Assembly: GCF_965214215.1 (NCBI RefSeq)
Contig: NZ_CBDCBD010000003.1
Location: 2,046,001 to 2,110,000 of the forward strand
Direction: 5' to 3'
DNA length: 64,000 bases
From: Poriferisodalis sp965214215
GTDB lineage: Bacteria > Actinomycetota > Acidimicrobiia > Acidimicrobiales > Poriferisodalaceae
Shown here: positions 24,463-32,972 of the stretch, piece by piece
How the letters are laid out: the number at the start of each line of letters is the position of its first letter
Numbering within the stretch: position 1 is the stretch's first letter
Translations under genes and position numbers: made by a program
The notes under the pieces: generated by a model
What the model saw: the letters and a program-made list of their open reading frames with translations, nothing else
Database searches by the model: none
What the model was told of the DNA's origin: nothing

Positions 24463-25920
24463 GTGAGCGACAGCGAACAAGAGCGGGAATCAACTGGTGC
24501 GACAGCGGGAAGGTTCACCTATCCGCGCATCTTCTCAGAGCGTGCGCGGTGGCGCTCAGGGGTGCTCGGCACCGGCATGACGCTGGGACTTATAGCAGGA
24601 CTCGGGATTGTCGTCGCCCTCATCGTCTTGAACGGCGTCTACGTGGCGGGCGAGTTCTGCCTGCTCGCGGTCAACACCTCCCAAGTCGACGTTCGGGCCG
24701 CCCAAGGGCAGCGTCGGGCCCGCGGCGTGAGAGCCCTGCTGCGGCGGCTCAATTTCCATCTCGCCGGCGCCCAGCTCGGCATCACGCTGACGTCGCTGGT
24801 GCTCGGCATCATCGCCGAGGACACCATTGGCGGGCTCATCGAGTGGTTGCTGGGGGGCTGGGGCGCCACGCTGGCATCGGCCGGAGTGGTCGCAGTGGTG
24901 GCGATCGCGCTGGCGGCAGTCATCCAGATGGTGTTCGGCGAGCTGCTCCCCAAGAACCTGGCCGTGTCGCGCCCGCTGGGCACTGCGCTGTCGCTGGCAC
25001 CGGTGCTGCGGCTCTACGGCACGATCGCTGCGCCGGTCACGCTGCTGTTCAACGGCATCGCCAACGCCACGGTGCGCGGGCTCGGACTCGAGCCCACCGA
25101 GGAGCTCCGCATCGTGCGAACACGCGACGAGCTGGAGTACGTGGTGCGCTCGTCTCGCCGCAGGACGCTCAGTGACGGCCAAGCCGATCTGCTGGTGCGA
25201 ACGCTGCGCCTAGGTCGCAAGGACGCCGCCGACGCATTGACGCCGCGCACGGCGATGTCAGCTATCGGCGCTGCGGCGACGCTGCCCGAACTGGTCGAGC
25301 TGGCACGCGCCAGCGGGCACTCGCGTCTCCCGGTGCTGGGCGCGAGTTCCGACGACGTGCTCGGCGTTGCCGAAGTGCGCGACGTGTTCGGCATCGATGC
25401 GGCCGAGCGGGACGTCACGCGAGTGGAGGCGATCATGCGTCCGGTCGTGGCGGTGGCCGAGAGCCGCAAGCTCGACGGCGTCCTCGCCGACATGGCGGCG
25501 TCCGATTGCCGTTTGTGCGTGGTGGTGGACGAGCACGGCGGCACTGCGGGGATTGTGACGCGCGAAGACATCGCCGAGGAACTCGTGGGCGACATCGCCG
25601 ATGAGTTCGACGAGCCCGCCGTGCTCACCGCCCGGCGGCCCGGCCAGCCGCTGACGCTGGCGGGCACAACGACGCTCGACGAGCTGGAGGAGGCCACCGG
25701 TCTGGCCGCACCCGAAGGCCCCTATGAGACCCTGGCCGGATTCGTGCTCGACCAGCTCGGCGAGATCCCCGCCGCGGGCACATTGATCTCGTGGAACGGT
25801 TGGCGACTGGCCGTCACCGAGATTGACGGGCTGCGCATTGCCGAAGTCGACGTCAGCATCGACACACCCCCCACGCGTGACGCAGATTCAAACGGGGCAC
25901 CCGACAGAGGCGCCCAGTGA
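24463..25920 (+). CDS. DUF21/CBS/CorC_HlyC membrane protein (CNNM/TlyC family)
   Basis: 485 residues. The DUF21 membrane domain spans about residues 38-200 and contains NGVYVAGEFCLLAVN and QMVFGELLPKNLAVSRP. Two CBS motifs follow (about 240-370: TPRTAMSAI, GHSRLPVL, CVVVDEHGGTAGIVTREDIAEELVGDI), then a CorC_HlyC domain (about 385-465: YETLAGFVLDQLGEIP). The family includes Mg2+/Co2+ efflux proteins; haemolysin names are historical. GTG 24463 is used, but Met39 (24577), directly before the first helix, is a credible start. It overlaps its paralogue by 4 nt. Confidence 0.85.
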   Translation: MSDSEQERESTGATAGRFTYPRIFSERARWRSGVLGTGMTLGLIAGLGIVVALIVLNGVYVAGEFCLLAVNTSQVDVRAAQGQRRARGVRALLRRLNFHLAGAQLGITLTSLVLGIIAEDTIGGLIEWLLGGWGATLASAGVVAVVAIALAAVIQMVFGELLPKNLAVSRPLGTALSLAPVLRLYGTIAAPVTLLFNGIANATVRGLGLEPTEELRIVRTRDELEYVVRSSRRRTLSDGQADLLVRTLRLGRKDAADALTPRTAMSAIGAAATLPELVELARASGHSRLPVLGASSDDVLGVAEVRDVFGIDAAERDVTRVEAIMRPVVAVAESRKLDGVLADMAASDCRLCVVVDEHGGTAGIVTREDIAEELVGDIADEFDEPAVLTARRPGQPLTLAGTTTLDELEEATGLAAPEGPYETLAGFVLDQLGEIPAAGTLISWNGWRLAVTEIDGLRIAEVDVSIDTPPTRDADSNGAPDRGAQ

Positions 25921-27041
25921 CCACGCTGGCCATCGCGGTGGGTCTCGTGCTGATCGTGTTCAACGGCGCGTTCGTGGCGATCGAGTTCGGCCTCATCGGC
26001 GCGAAGCGCGCCGCAGTCGACGGCCACGCGGCGACCGGCAAACGCTCGGCCCTTGTAGCCCAGCGCATGCAGTCCGACGTGCTGACCACTCTCGGAGGCG
26101 CCCAGCTCGGCATCACCCTGTGCTCGCTCGCTGTCGGCCGCCTCACCGAGCCGGCCATAGCGAGGCTCATCGAGCGGGCAGCGGCTGGAATCGTCGAGAT
26201 CCCCGATGCGGTGCTGCACACCATCGGCTTCGGCATCGGGCTGGGAATCGTGACCGTGCTGCACATGGTGTTCGGCGAGATGGTGCCAAAAAACCTGGCG
26301 CTCATCGGGCCCGAGCGCACGCTGCTCGTGCTGGCTCGGCCGATGGCTGCGTACCTCTACGTCGCCCGCCCGATCGCCGCAGCGCTGCAGTGGGTGGCCA
26401 ATGGCATGACCCGGATCCTGCGCGTCGAGCCCACGTCGGAGCTGGCCGATGTGGCGACGCCAGCCGAGTTGGCGCTCATGGCGCGTGACTCGCTGGCCGA
26501 GGGGCATATCGCATCCGCCGACGTGGCTTTGCTGGAGCGGGCTATGCGCTTCGGGGCGACACAGGTGAGCGACGTCATGGCGCCAGCAGGCGAAGTCGCG
26601 GCGGTGCGGTTGGACGATTCGATTCCCGAGGTCGAGCAGGAGTTCGCCCGCACGGGCCACTCCCGCCTGATCGTGCTCGGAGCAGGTCCCGACGACGTGC
26701 GGGGCATGCTCCACAGCAGCGATTTGGCGGCGTCGACGCAGCGCGACGCTGCGGACCTGGCCGAGGCCGACCGGCGCGTCGCAGCGGGCCAGCGCCACGG
26801 TCGCGGCCTCGTGCGGCGGATGCTCCGACTCGGTCCTCAGGTAGCGCTCGACGAGGCGCTGCGCCGCATGCAGCGCACGCGCATCCACCTCGCTGTCGTC
26901 GCCGATGCCGGGGGCCGCACTCTCGGCGTGGTCGCGCTCGACGACCTGCTGCGCAGTTTGATCGGCGATCCGGACGCCGCCGACGAGGAGAAAACTGCCG
27001 CGACAGGCGGGCCCGGGAGTGGCACACTCCGTTCTCAATAG
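25917..27041 (+). CDS. DUF21/CBS membrane protein, shorter paralogue
   Basis: 374 residues, homologous to the preceding gene over the DUF21 domain (NGAFVAIEFGLIGAKR, HMVFGEMVPKNLALIGP) and the CBS pair (GHSRLIVLGAG, HLAVVADAGGRTLGVVALDDLLRSLIGD). The second CBS region has lost the DEHGG motif, and the C-terminal CorC_HlyC domain is absent. GTG 25917 overlaps the upstream stop (GTGA), so the pair is co-translated and may assemble as a heterodimer. The missing domain suggests a specialised or regulatory subunit; that is inference. Confidence 0.83.
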   Translation: MTTLAIAVGLVLIVFNGAFVAIEFGLIGAKRAAVDGHAATGKRSALVAQRMQSDVLTTLGGAQLGITLCSLAVGRLTEPAIARLIERAAAGIVEIPDAVLHTIGFGIGLGIVTVLHMVFGEMVPKNLALIGPERTLLVLARPMAAYLYVARPIAAALQWVANGMTRILRVEPTSELADVATPAELALMARDSLAEGHIASADVALLERAMRFGATQVSDVMAPAGEVAAVRLDDSIPEVEQEFARTGHSRLIVLGAGPDDVRGMLHSSDLAASTQRDAADLAEADRRVAAGQRHGRGLVRRMLRLGPQVALDEALRRMQRTRIHLAVVADAGGRTLGVVALDDLLRSLIGDPDAADEEKTAATGGPGSGTLRSQ

Positions 27042-27102
27042 GCCCGTCTGGTTAGGCTTCGGCGCTCGTTGCGAGGCCCGGTGCGGCCGAAGGCCCCACA
27101 TC

Positions 27103-28668
27103 ATGACTTGGATCGACAAAGCGCTCGACGGCTGCCCGCAGACGGTCGTGATCAACGACTCCAAGACGCCCAGCGGCCGTGCCCACGTCGGCTCGCTGCG
27201 GGGCGTGCTGATCCACGATGCGGTGGCTCGGGTGGCCCGCGAGCGAGGCCTGGACGCCACGTTCATGTACGGCTGCGACGACATGGATGCGGTCGATGAG
27301 ATCCCCCACGGAACCGGCGAGCACTTCGTCTCCCACCTCGGCAAGCCGCTGTGGGCAGCGCCGGCACCCGAAGGTCTTGGTGGCGCTTCGATGGCCGAGG
27401 CGTACTTCACCGAATTCACTGCGACGTTCGACAAGCTCGGTGTCGAGGTCGACTTCTACCGAATGAGCGACATCTACCGATCTGGCCAGCTCGACGACGT
27501 CATCGACACGTTCCTGCGAGCTGCGGCCGACGTGCGCCAGATCTATCTCAGGCTCAGCGGCGCCGAGCGTTCCGACGACTGGCTGCCCTTCCAGCCAATC
27601 TGCGAAGCCTGCGGCCGAATCGGCACCACCTACGCCACCGACTACGACGGCAAGACCGTCGCATACGAGTGCCGAAGCGATCTGGTGACTTGGGCCGAGG
27701 GCTGCGGGCACAGCGGTCGCATCAGCCCCTTTGGCGGCAACGGCAAGCTGCCCTGGAAGCTCGAGTGGGCAGCCAAGTGGAAGCTCTTCGGTGTCTCGAT
27801 CGAAGGCGCCGGCAAAGACCACATGGCCGCCAGCGGATCCCACGAAGTCTCCTCAGCGATAGCCCGCCAGGTGCTGCGATGCGCAGTGCCCATAGCGGTG
27901 CCTTATGAGTTCTTCACGCTCGGCGGGGCCAAGATGAGCTCCTCGCGGGGCATCGGCATGACCGCTTCGGAACTCACCGACCTGCTGCCCCCCAACCTGC
28001 TGCGCTACCTAGTACTGAGAACCCAGCCACGCCGATCCATCAACTTCGATCTCGACGTCCCCAGCCTCAACAAGGCATTCGTCGAGTACGAACGGCTCTG
28101 GCGCTCCGCAGCAGCCAAAGACCCCCGCCCCAACGAAAGTCAGCTCTACGCGATCTCAAGCGCAATCGCAGAGGCGAACGTGCCCCCGGCGCCCAACTTC
28201 AGCCCACCATTCGACTCAGTACTCAGCCTCGTCCAGCAACCCCACGTCAAGATCACGAATCACGTCGCCAAGCTCGGCGTCGAGATGTCGGTAGCTGACT
28301 CCGACTGGCTAGCCCTAAAGGAAGCCACTGCGCAAGCCCTAACGAGCAGCAATCCCGACCTCGCCAGCACCCTCAAAATGCTCGATCCATCCGAGGCAGC
28401 AATGCAACGCAGCGCACTGGAAGTCCGCCAGCGCGACTTCCTGGGACGGCTTGCACAACGCTTCAGCGAACTGCCTGCGTGGGACGCCCGAGAGATTCAG
28501 GACGCCGTCTTCGAATCTGCCCGAGATGTAGGCATCGACCCAAAGACTGACGCAGCACTCGTATTCGAAGCCCTATACCGGGTGCTATTCGACGCCGACA
28601 CCGGTCCAAGAGCAGGCAGCTACCTCGCCTTCATAGGACGAGACGAGACTCTCCAACGCCTGCGCTAA
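27103..28668 (+). CDS. lysS: Lysyl-tRNA synthetase, class I
   Basis: 521-residue class I (archaeal-type) lysyl-tRNA synthetase, unrelated to the class II LysRS of most bacteria. It charges tRNA-Lys. The HIGH-like motif is PSGRAHVGS (23-31), the KMSKS-like motif is AKMSSSRG, and a zinc-type segment CEACGRIG ... CGHSG lies between. The C-terminal helical anticodon-binding domain is complete. ATG 27103 begins the conserved region; TAGGCT at 27053 would give a short untranslated leader. The last third is visibly less GC-rich than its neighbours. It ends before hairpin repeat copy 3. Confidence 0.92.
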   Translation: MTWIDKALDGCPQTVVINDSKTPSGRAHVGSLRGVLIHDAVARVARERGLDATFMYGCDDMDAVDEIPHGTGEHFVSHLGKPLWAAPAPEGLGGASMAEAYFTEFTATFDKLGVEVDFYRMSDIYRSGQLDDVIDTFLRAAADVRQIYLRLSGAERSDDWLPFQPICEACGRIGTTYATDYDGKTVAYECRSDLVTWAEGCGHSGRISPFGGNGKLPWKLEWAAKWKLFGVSIEGAGKDHMAASGSHEVSSAIARQVLRCAVPIAVPYEFFTLGGAKMSSSRGIGMTASELTDLLPPNLLRYLVLRTQPRRSINFDLDVPSLNKAFVEYERLWRSAAAKDPRPNESQLYAISSAIAEANVPPAPNFSPPFDSVLSLVQQPHVKITNHVAKLGVEMSVADSDWLALKEATAQALTSSNPDLASTLKMLDPSEAAMQRSALEVRQRDFLGRLAQRFSELPAWDAREIQDAVFESARDVGIDPKTDAALVFEALYRVLFDADTGPRAGSYLAFIGRDETLQRLR

Positions 28669-28705
28669 CCAACCGTCCAGCACACATGCCGCCACCGGTA
28701 AGGGC

Positions 28706-28836
28706 ACAGATGCCATAGCTGGGGAGGCGGCAGGAGACTCTGCGACGTTGCGACCTGCCGGATCGCGGGAGCAGAGGCTCATGCCGCCTCCCCAGCGGGC
28801 GCAAAGAGGCTCATGCCGCCTCCCCAGCGGGCGCAA
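28706..28836. repeat. Long hairpin repeat element, copy 3, with a 32-bp tandem duplication
   Basis: Inverted relative to copies 1 and 2. The core at 28719-28795 is bounded by CTGGGGAGGCGGCA and its complement. The right end is duplicated in tandem: AGAGGCTCATGCCGCC... occurs at 28773-28804 and again at 28805-28836. It fills the space between the convergent lysS and fabI genes. Confidence 0.9.
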
Positions 28837-28840
28837 GAAG

Positions 28841-29671
28841 CTAAGCACCCATGGCGTGATACCCACCGTCCACATGCACAATCTCACCAGTAGTCCCACA
28901 GAACCAGTCCGACAGAAGTGCAAGCGTGCTGCGAGCCACAGCGTCGCTGTCGGTGATGTCCCACCCCAGCGGAGCACGCTCAGTCCAAGCATCTTCGAAC
29001 TCGGCAAAACCGGGAATCGACTTGGCAGCCATAGTGCGGATCGGTCCCGCGGAGATCAGATTCACCCGGACACCTTGGGGCCCCAGCGACTTGGCCAGGT
29101 AGCGAGCCGCCGATTCGAACGCGGCCTTGGCGACGCCCATCCAGTCGTAGACCGGCCACGCCACGCTCGCATCGAAGGTGAGCCCCACCACTGAGCCCTT
29201 GGCCTCGGCCAGCAGCGGCGCCATCGGCGAGGTCAGCGAAGCGAGGCTGTACGCCGAGATGTTCAGCGCCGTGGCGACATCGTCCCAGGGGGCGTGCAGG
29301 AAGTTGCCGCCCAGGCAGCTTGCAGGCGCGAAGCCGATGGCGTGCAGCAGGCCGTCAAGGCGACCCCATCGTTGTTCCAGATCGGCGCGTACCGCCTCGA
29401 TCTCGTCGGGCACGGTGACATCGCACGGCAGCACCTCGGGCGGGTCGGGCAGCCGCCGGGCGGCTCGCTCCGTGAGTCGGATGCCGCGTCCGGCGCCGGT
29501 CAGCACCACCTCGGCACCGTGTTCTTGTGCGAGGCGGGCCACGTTGAATGCCAGCGAGGCATCGGTCAGCACGCCGGTGATGAGGAATTTCTTGCCTTCC
29601 ACGATTCCGCTGCCCGCCACGCTCTTGCCTCCGGTCTCGTCATCGGCACGGCAGCCTGCGGTGCCGCTCAT
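28841..29671 (-). CDS. fabI: Enoyl-[acyl-carrier-protein] reductase (NADH), FabI/InhA type
   Basis: 276-residue short-chain dehydrogenase-type enzyme that reduces the enoyl-ACP double bond in fatty acid synthesis. The nucleotide motif ITGVLTDASLAFNVARLAQEHGAEV, the catalytic YDWMGVAKAA (Tyr and Lys separated as in FabI: Y-x6-K) and LISAGPIRTMAAKSIPGF are diagnostic. The YxxMxxAKxAxE spacing and sequence are especially close to mycobacterial InhA. It has about 20 extra N-terminal residues. ATG 29671 is set by TAGCGT 6 nt upstream. It is divergent from the NADPH:F420-type reductase gene. Confidence 0.92.
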   Translation of the reverse strand: MSGTAGCRADDETGGKSVAGSGIVEGKKFLITGVLTDASLAFNVARLAQEHGAEVVLTGAGRGIRLTERAARRLPDPPEVLPCDVTVPDEIEAVRADLEQRWGRLDGLLHAIGFAPASCLGGNFLHAPWDDVATALNISAYSLASLTSPMAPLLAEAKGSVVGLTFDASVAWPVYDWMGVAKAAFESAARYLAKSLGPQGVRVNLISAGPIRTMAAKSIPGFAEFEDAWTERAPLGWDITDSDAVARSTLALLSDWFCGTTGEIVHVDGGYHAMGA

Positions 29672-29677
29672 CGCCGG

Positions 29678-29683
29678 ACGCTA
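29678..29683 (-). promoter_or_regulatory. -10 element of fabI (leaderless)
   Basis: TAGCGT on the minus strand, 6 nt before ATG 29671. Confidence 0.6.
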
Positions 29684-29764
29684 CCGCCGTGCCGTTCACG
29701 GGTTCGGCCTCTCGCGCATTCGCATCCATGACGCCACGCCATTGCCGTAGAGCGCGCCCGCCCG

Positions 29765-29770
29765 TACCGT
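29765..29770 (+). promoter_or_regulatory. -10 element of the NADPH:F420-type reductase gene (leaderless)
   Basis: TACCGT, 7 nt before GTG 29778. It favours this GTG over the in-frame GTG at 29769, which overlaps the hexamer. Confidence 0.55.
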
Positions 29771-29777
29771 GGCGGCC

Positions 29778-30614
29778 GTGCCAGCAGACGCGACCGCCAA
29801 CGCCACAGCGGACGGGGTCGCAGCTGCCGAACCCGCCAGCAGCGGCGAAGCGACTCGCATCGGCATCATCGGCGGCACCGGGCCGGCGGGCGCGGCACTC
29901 GCGACCCGACTGGCCGACATCGGCTGCGAGGTGACGCTGGGCTCGCGTTCGAAGTACCGGTCGATGGAGGTGGTCGACAACATCTTGGACCGCTGGCCCG
30001 ACCGCCACTTGCGCATTCATCCCGGCGCCAACAGCCTCGCCGCGCAAGAGCCCACAGTGGTGATGGCAACGCCTTGGGACGCGGCAGCCATCACCGCCAG
30101 AGGTGTGGCCGAGCACCTCCGCGGCAAGGTGGTGGCGACTATGTCCAACGCGCTGGCCCGCGTCGACGACGAGTTCGTGCCGCTCATCCCGCCGCGGGGC
30201 TCGGTAGCGGCGTCGGTCCAGGCCAGCCTGCCCGATTCCCTGGTGGCCGCTGCGCTGCAGCACGTGCCCGCGACCGAGCTCGGCAATCTCGACGAGCCCG
30301 TGCATGGCGACATCCTCATTTGCAGCGACCACCGCGAGGCCACCTGGCACATCGCGGAGATCGTCGACCGCATGCCCGGCGCACGTGCGCTCGACTGCGG
30401 CAACCTGTCCAATGCCACCGCTATCGAAGCGTTCACCGCTGTGCTGTTGCAGCTCAACACCCGCTACCGCACCCGTGTTGCGCTCCGCCTCGTCGGGCTG
30501 GATCACGTGCCGATCAGCGTGCTGGGCGGCGGTCCGAGCCGTCCCGAAGGCCATGAGACGGCCGACGTGACCGCTGAGACCGCTCAGCCGGATGCCGAGA
30601 CGGTCTCCGACTGA
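29778..30614 (+). CDS. NADPH-dependent F420 reductase-like protein
   Basis: 278-residue protein of the F420-dependent NADP oxidoreductase family (NpdG/Fno). After a 25-residue Ala-rich leader comes a Rossmann motif, RIGIIGGTGPAGAALATRLADIGCEVTLGSRS, where the SR pair suits NADP phosphate binding. Later conserved regions are VVMATPWDAA, VVATMSNALARVDDEF and the C-terminal GARALDCGNLSNATAIEAFTAVLLQLN. It would exchange hydride between NADPH and coenzyme F420, consistent with an F420-using actinobacterium. No F420 biosynthesis gene is in the window. Confidence 0.82.
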   Translation: MPADATANATADGVAAAEPASSGEATRIGIIGGTGPAGAALATRLADIGCEVTLGSRSKYRSMEVVDNILDRWPDRHLRIHPGANSLAAQEPTVVMATPWDAAAITARGVAEHLRGKVVATMSNALARVDDEFVPLIPPRGSVAASVQASLPDSLVAAALQHVPATELGNLDEPVHGDILICSDHREATWHIAEIVDRMPGARALDCGNLSNATAIEAFTAVLLQLNTRYRTRVALRLVGLDHVPISVLGGGPSRPEGHETADVTAETAQPDAETVSD

Positions 30615-30647
30615 GCACTCAGTGAGCCGAGCCAGCGGCGCTGGACG

Positions 30648-31766
30648 ATGAGGCTGTACGAGACCCGGCAACGGGCTGTCGTGCCGCTCGCCGCGAGCCC
30701 CGCAAGCACCGTGCGCATGTACGTGTGCGGGATCACCCCCTACGACGCGACCCACGTCGGCCATGCCGCCACGTTCCTGGCCTACGACGTGCTCCAGCGC
30801 AGGCTGCGCGACCTGGGCTGTCGCACCCGTTGTGTGCGCAACATCACCGACGTGGACGACGACCTGCTGGCACGGGCGCGAGCGATGGGCGTGCACTACC
30901 TGGATCTGGCGGCAGGTTCGCTGGCTGCGTTCGATGCAGACATGGCAGCGCTCGGCCTGCTGCCTGCCGACGCCGAGCCGCGCGCCACTTCGGCGATATC
31001 CGACATCCGGCGACTGATCGGCAGGGTGCTCGACAGCGGGCACGCATATCGCAGCGGTGACGACGTGTACTTCGACATCTCGACGGTGCCGAGGTTCGGC
31101 GAGCTGTGCGGTCTCGACGCCGCGGAGATGGTGGTGCTGGCGCGCAACCACGGCGGACGACCCGACGACCCGAACAAGCGCAACCCGCTCGATTTCGTGC
31201 TCTGGCAGCGTTCGGCACCCGGCGAGCCGGAATGGTCCTCGGCGTGGGGCCTGGGCCGTCCGGGATGGCACGTGGAGTGCTCCGCGCTGGCACTCGCGCA
31301 CCTCGGCGAGACGATCGACGTGCACGGCGGGGGCAGCGACTTGGTGTTCCCCCATCACGAGTGCTCGCAGGCGCATTCGCAGGCTGTGACGCGGCGACCG
31401 TTCGTGCGCCACTGGATGCACACGTCGATGGTGTGCCTCGGCGGCGTCAAGATGTCGAAGTCGGCGGGCAACCTGGCGTTCGTGGCTGACCTGCGTGAGC
31501 GTTGGGATCCCATGGCGGTGCGGCTGGCGTTGCTGGGTACGCACTATCGGACGGATTGGGAGTGGTCCGAGGGCCGGGTCGCCGACGCAGCCCGGCGTCT
31601 CGAACGCTGGCGGGCCGCGGGGCGCGGCGACGGTGCGCTGGCGCAGGTGCGTGAGCGCCTCGACGACGATCTCGACACCCCCGGCGCACTCGCAGCCATC
31701 GACGCAGCCGTCGAACAAGGCGCGCCGGTCAGCGACGCAGCAGCCCTGCTCGGCGTCGTGGTGTAG
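30648..31766 (+). CDS. mshC: Cysteine:glucosaminyl-inositol ligase of mycothiol synthesis
   Basis: 372-residue class I synthetase-like enzyme joining cysteine to GlcN-inositol in mycothiol synthesis. The motif MYVCGITPYDATHVGHAATF has ITPYDATH, diagnostic of MshC; cysteinyl-tRNA synthetases have PTVYD at this place. RNITDVDDDLL, GRPGWHVECSA, IDVHGGGSDLVFPHHE (zinc and cysteine site) and VKMSKSAGN are intact. It is shorter than typical MshC at the C-terminus. A true cysteinyl-tRNA synthetase is less likely because the anticodon domain is missing. ATG 30648 opens the conserved N-terminus. Confidence 0.88.
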   Translation: MRLYETRQRAVVPLAASPASTVRMYVCGITPYDATHVGHAATFLAYDVLQRRLRDLGCRTRCVRNITDVDDDLLARARAMGVHYLDLAAGSLAAFDADMAALGLLPADAEPRATSAISDIRRLIGRVLDSGHAYRSGDDVYFDISTVPRFGELCGLDAAEMVVLARNHGGRPDDPNKRNPLDFVLWQRSAPGEPEWSSAWGLGRPGWHVECSALALAHLGETIDVHGGGSDLVFPHHECSQAHSQAVTRRPFVRHWMHTSMVCLGGVKMSKSAGNLAFVADLRERWDPMAVRLALLGTHYRTDWEWSEGRVADAARRLERWRAAGRGDGALAQVRERLDDDLDTPGALAAIDAAVEQGAPVSDAAALLGVVV

Positions 31767-31792
31767 CTGGCGGTCGGCTGGGGGAGCGGCGG

Positions 31793-31798
31793 TAGCGT
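31793..31798 (+). promoter_or_regulatory. -10 element upstream of the membrane-lipid block (leaderless)
   Basis: TAGCGT, 8 nt before ATG 31807; it may drive the run of genes down to pimA. Confidence 0.55.
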
Positions 31799-31806
31799 TG
31801 GCGCCG

Positions 31807-32376
31807 ATGGCCGAGGCATCCGATCGCCCCGCCGGCGCCGATTCTGCAGGGGCGCCCGGCGCCACGGCAGCCGAACTCGGCGATGTGCGTGATGTGCTTC
31901 CCGACGACTTGGATCGCGGCTTCGTCGGCGAGTACAAGTTCCCCGACAACTCGCGGCGCAGGATCAGCGGAGCGCTCCTCTTTGCCGCAGGTGTCTGGGC
32001 GGCCACGGCGGCACTCGCCGCGGACACCGAAGCGGTGCTGCTCAACAGGGGCGTGGTCGCCGGAGGTGTGATGTTCGCCCTTGCCGGCTTGTACCAATTC
32101 GCCGCGGGACGCCGATTTGGGGTCAATGAGAACGAGGCCCTCGTTGCCGCGGTGGCCGACGTCGGCTTCACTGCCGGGCACGCCAGCGCGCAGCTCGGCT
32201 GGCGCGGCTGGCTGAGCCGTCCGACTTGGCGGGTGCTCGTGTACTCCGCAGAAGATCCGCCTGAACGCAGGGGATTGGTGCTGGTGGACGCGCTGAACGG
32301 CGCCGTGCTGGAGAAATGGGTGGAAGACAACCCCGAGACCTGGATCGAGACGGCACCCGCACCCGACGGGGGCTGA
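31807..32376 (+). CDS. Two-helix membrane protein, unknown function
   Basis: 189 residues. A 50-residue polar N-terminus (ending EYKFPDNSRRR) is followed by two membrane segments (about 53-71 and 80-99), then a C-terminal soluble domain with WRVLVYSAEDPPERRGLVLVD and EKWVEDNPETW. No named family. It is two nt upstream of the phosphatidyltransferase gene and appears to lead the lipid operon, so a role at the membrane in phosphatidylinositol metabolism is possible but unproven. The start is set by the -10 spacing. Confidence 0.65.
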   Translation: MAEASDRPAGADSAGAPGATAAELGDVRDVLPDDLDRGFVGEYKFPDNSRRRISGALLFAAGVWAATAALAADTEAVLLNRGVVAGGVMFALAGLYQFAAGRRFGVNENEALVAAVADVGFTAGHASAQLGWRGWLSRPTWRVLVYSAEDPPERRGLVLVDALNGAVLEKWVEDNPETWIETAPAPDGG

Positions 32377-32378
32377 CC

Positions 32379-32972
32379 ATGTTCGACGGGGTATTCCGCA
32401 AGGGTGTCGACAGCGTCACCGCGCCCATCGGGCGCGGCCTCGCCGCGATCGGCTTGAGTGCCGATGTGCTCACCGGGCTGGGCTTGGTGATGGCGGCGGC
32501 AAGTGCTGTCGCCATCGGTGCCGGCCGGCTGGTGCTGGGCACGGTGCTGCTGGTGATCACCGCGTTCGCCGACCTGTTCGACGGACCGGTGGCCGCGGCT
32601 CGGGGGACGTCGTCGAGCCGAGGCGCATTCTTCGACTCGACCGCAGATCGGGTCACCGACGGCTTGCTGCTGGGAGGCATCGCCTGGTACCTGGCCGGCG
32701 AGCACGGCGCCCAATGGGCTGTGCTGCCGATGGCGGTGCTCGGCGTCAGCGCTGTGATCTCCTACGAGCGCGCCAAGGCTGAGCTGCTGGGCTTCGAGGC
32801 CAAGGGCGGTCTGATGGAGCGCGCGGAGCGGACGGTGGTGCTGGCGGTCGCCGTCGCCTTCGAAGTGCTCCTCATCCCCTTGCTCTGGGTGCTGCTCGGA
32901 CTCTCGACGATCACGGCTGTGATGCGCTTCGTGAAGGTGTGGCGCCAGGCCAGCGCGCAATTGACGAAGTGA
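32379..32972 (+). CDS. pgsA: CDP-alcohol phosphatidyltransferase (PI-phosphate synthase-like)
   Basis: 197-residue membrane enzyme. By synteny with Mycobacterium (pgsA1 - acyltransferase - pimA) it should make phosphatidylinositol phosphate from CDP-diacylglycerol. The motif D-xx-DG-xx-AR-x-G-xxx-D-xxx-D is nearly complete: D65, D68, G69, A72, then G82, D86 and D90. The arginine expected at position 73 is Ala (DLFDGPVAAARG), with an Arg two residues later. About five membrane helices. ATG 32379 is two nt after the previous stop. Membrane location and partner genes support lipid synthesis; the altered residue leaves catalytic efficiency open. Confidence 0.82.
   Translation: MFDGVFRKGVDSVTAPIGRGLAAIGLSADVLTGLGLVMAAASAVAIGAGRLVLGTVLLVITAFADLFDGPVAAARGTSSSRGAFFDSTADRVTDGLLLGGIAWYLAGEHGAQWAVLPMAVLGVSAVISYERAKAELLGFEAKGGLMERAERTVVLAVAVAFEVLLIPLLWVLLGLSTITAVMRFVKVWRQASAQLTK

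Noticed and set aside
24447..25175. Alternative plus-strand frame starting at a GTG after a TAGGCG hexamer
   Set aside because: Its translation is Arg/His-rich with no domain, while the overlapping frame encodes a clear DUF21/CBS protein.
30648..31766. Cysteinyl-tRNA synthetase
   Set aside because: CGITPYDATH and the absence of the anticodon domain fit MshC, not CysRS.
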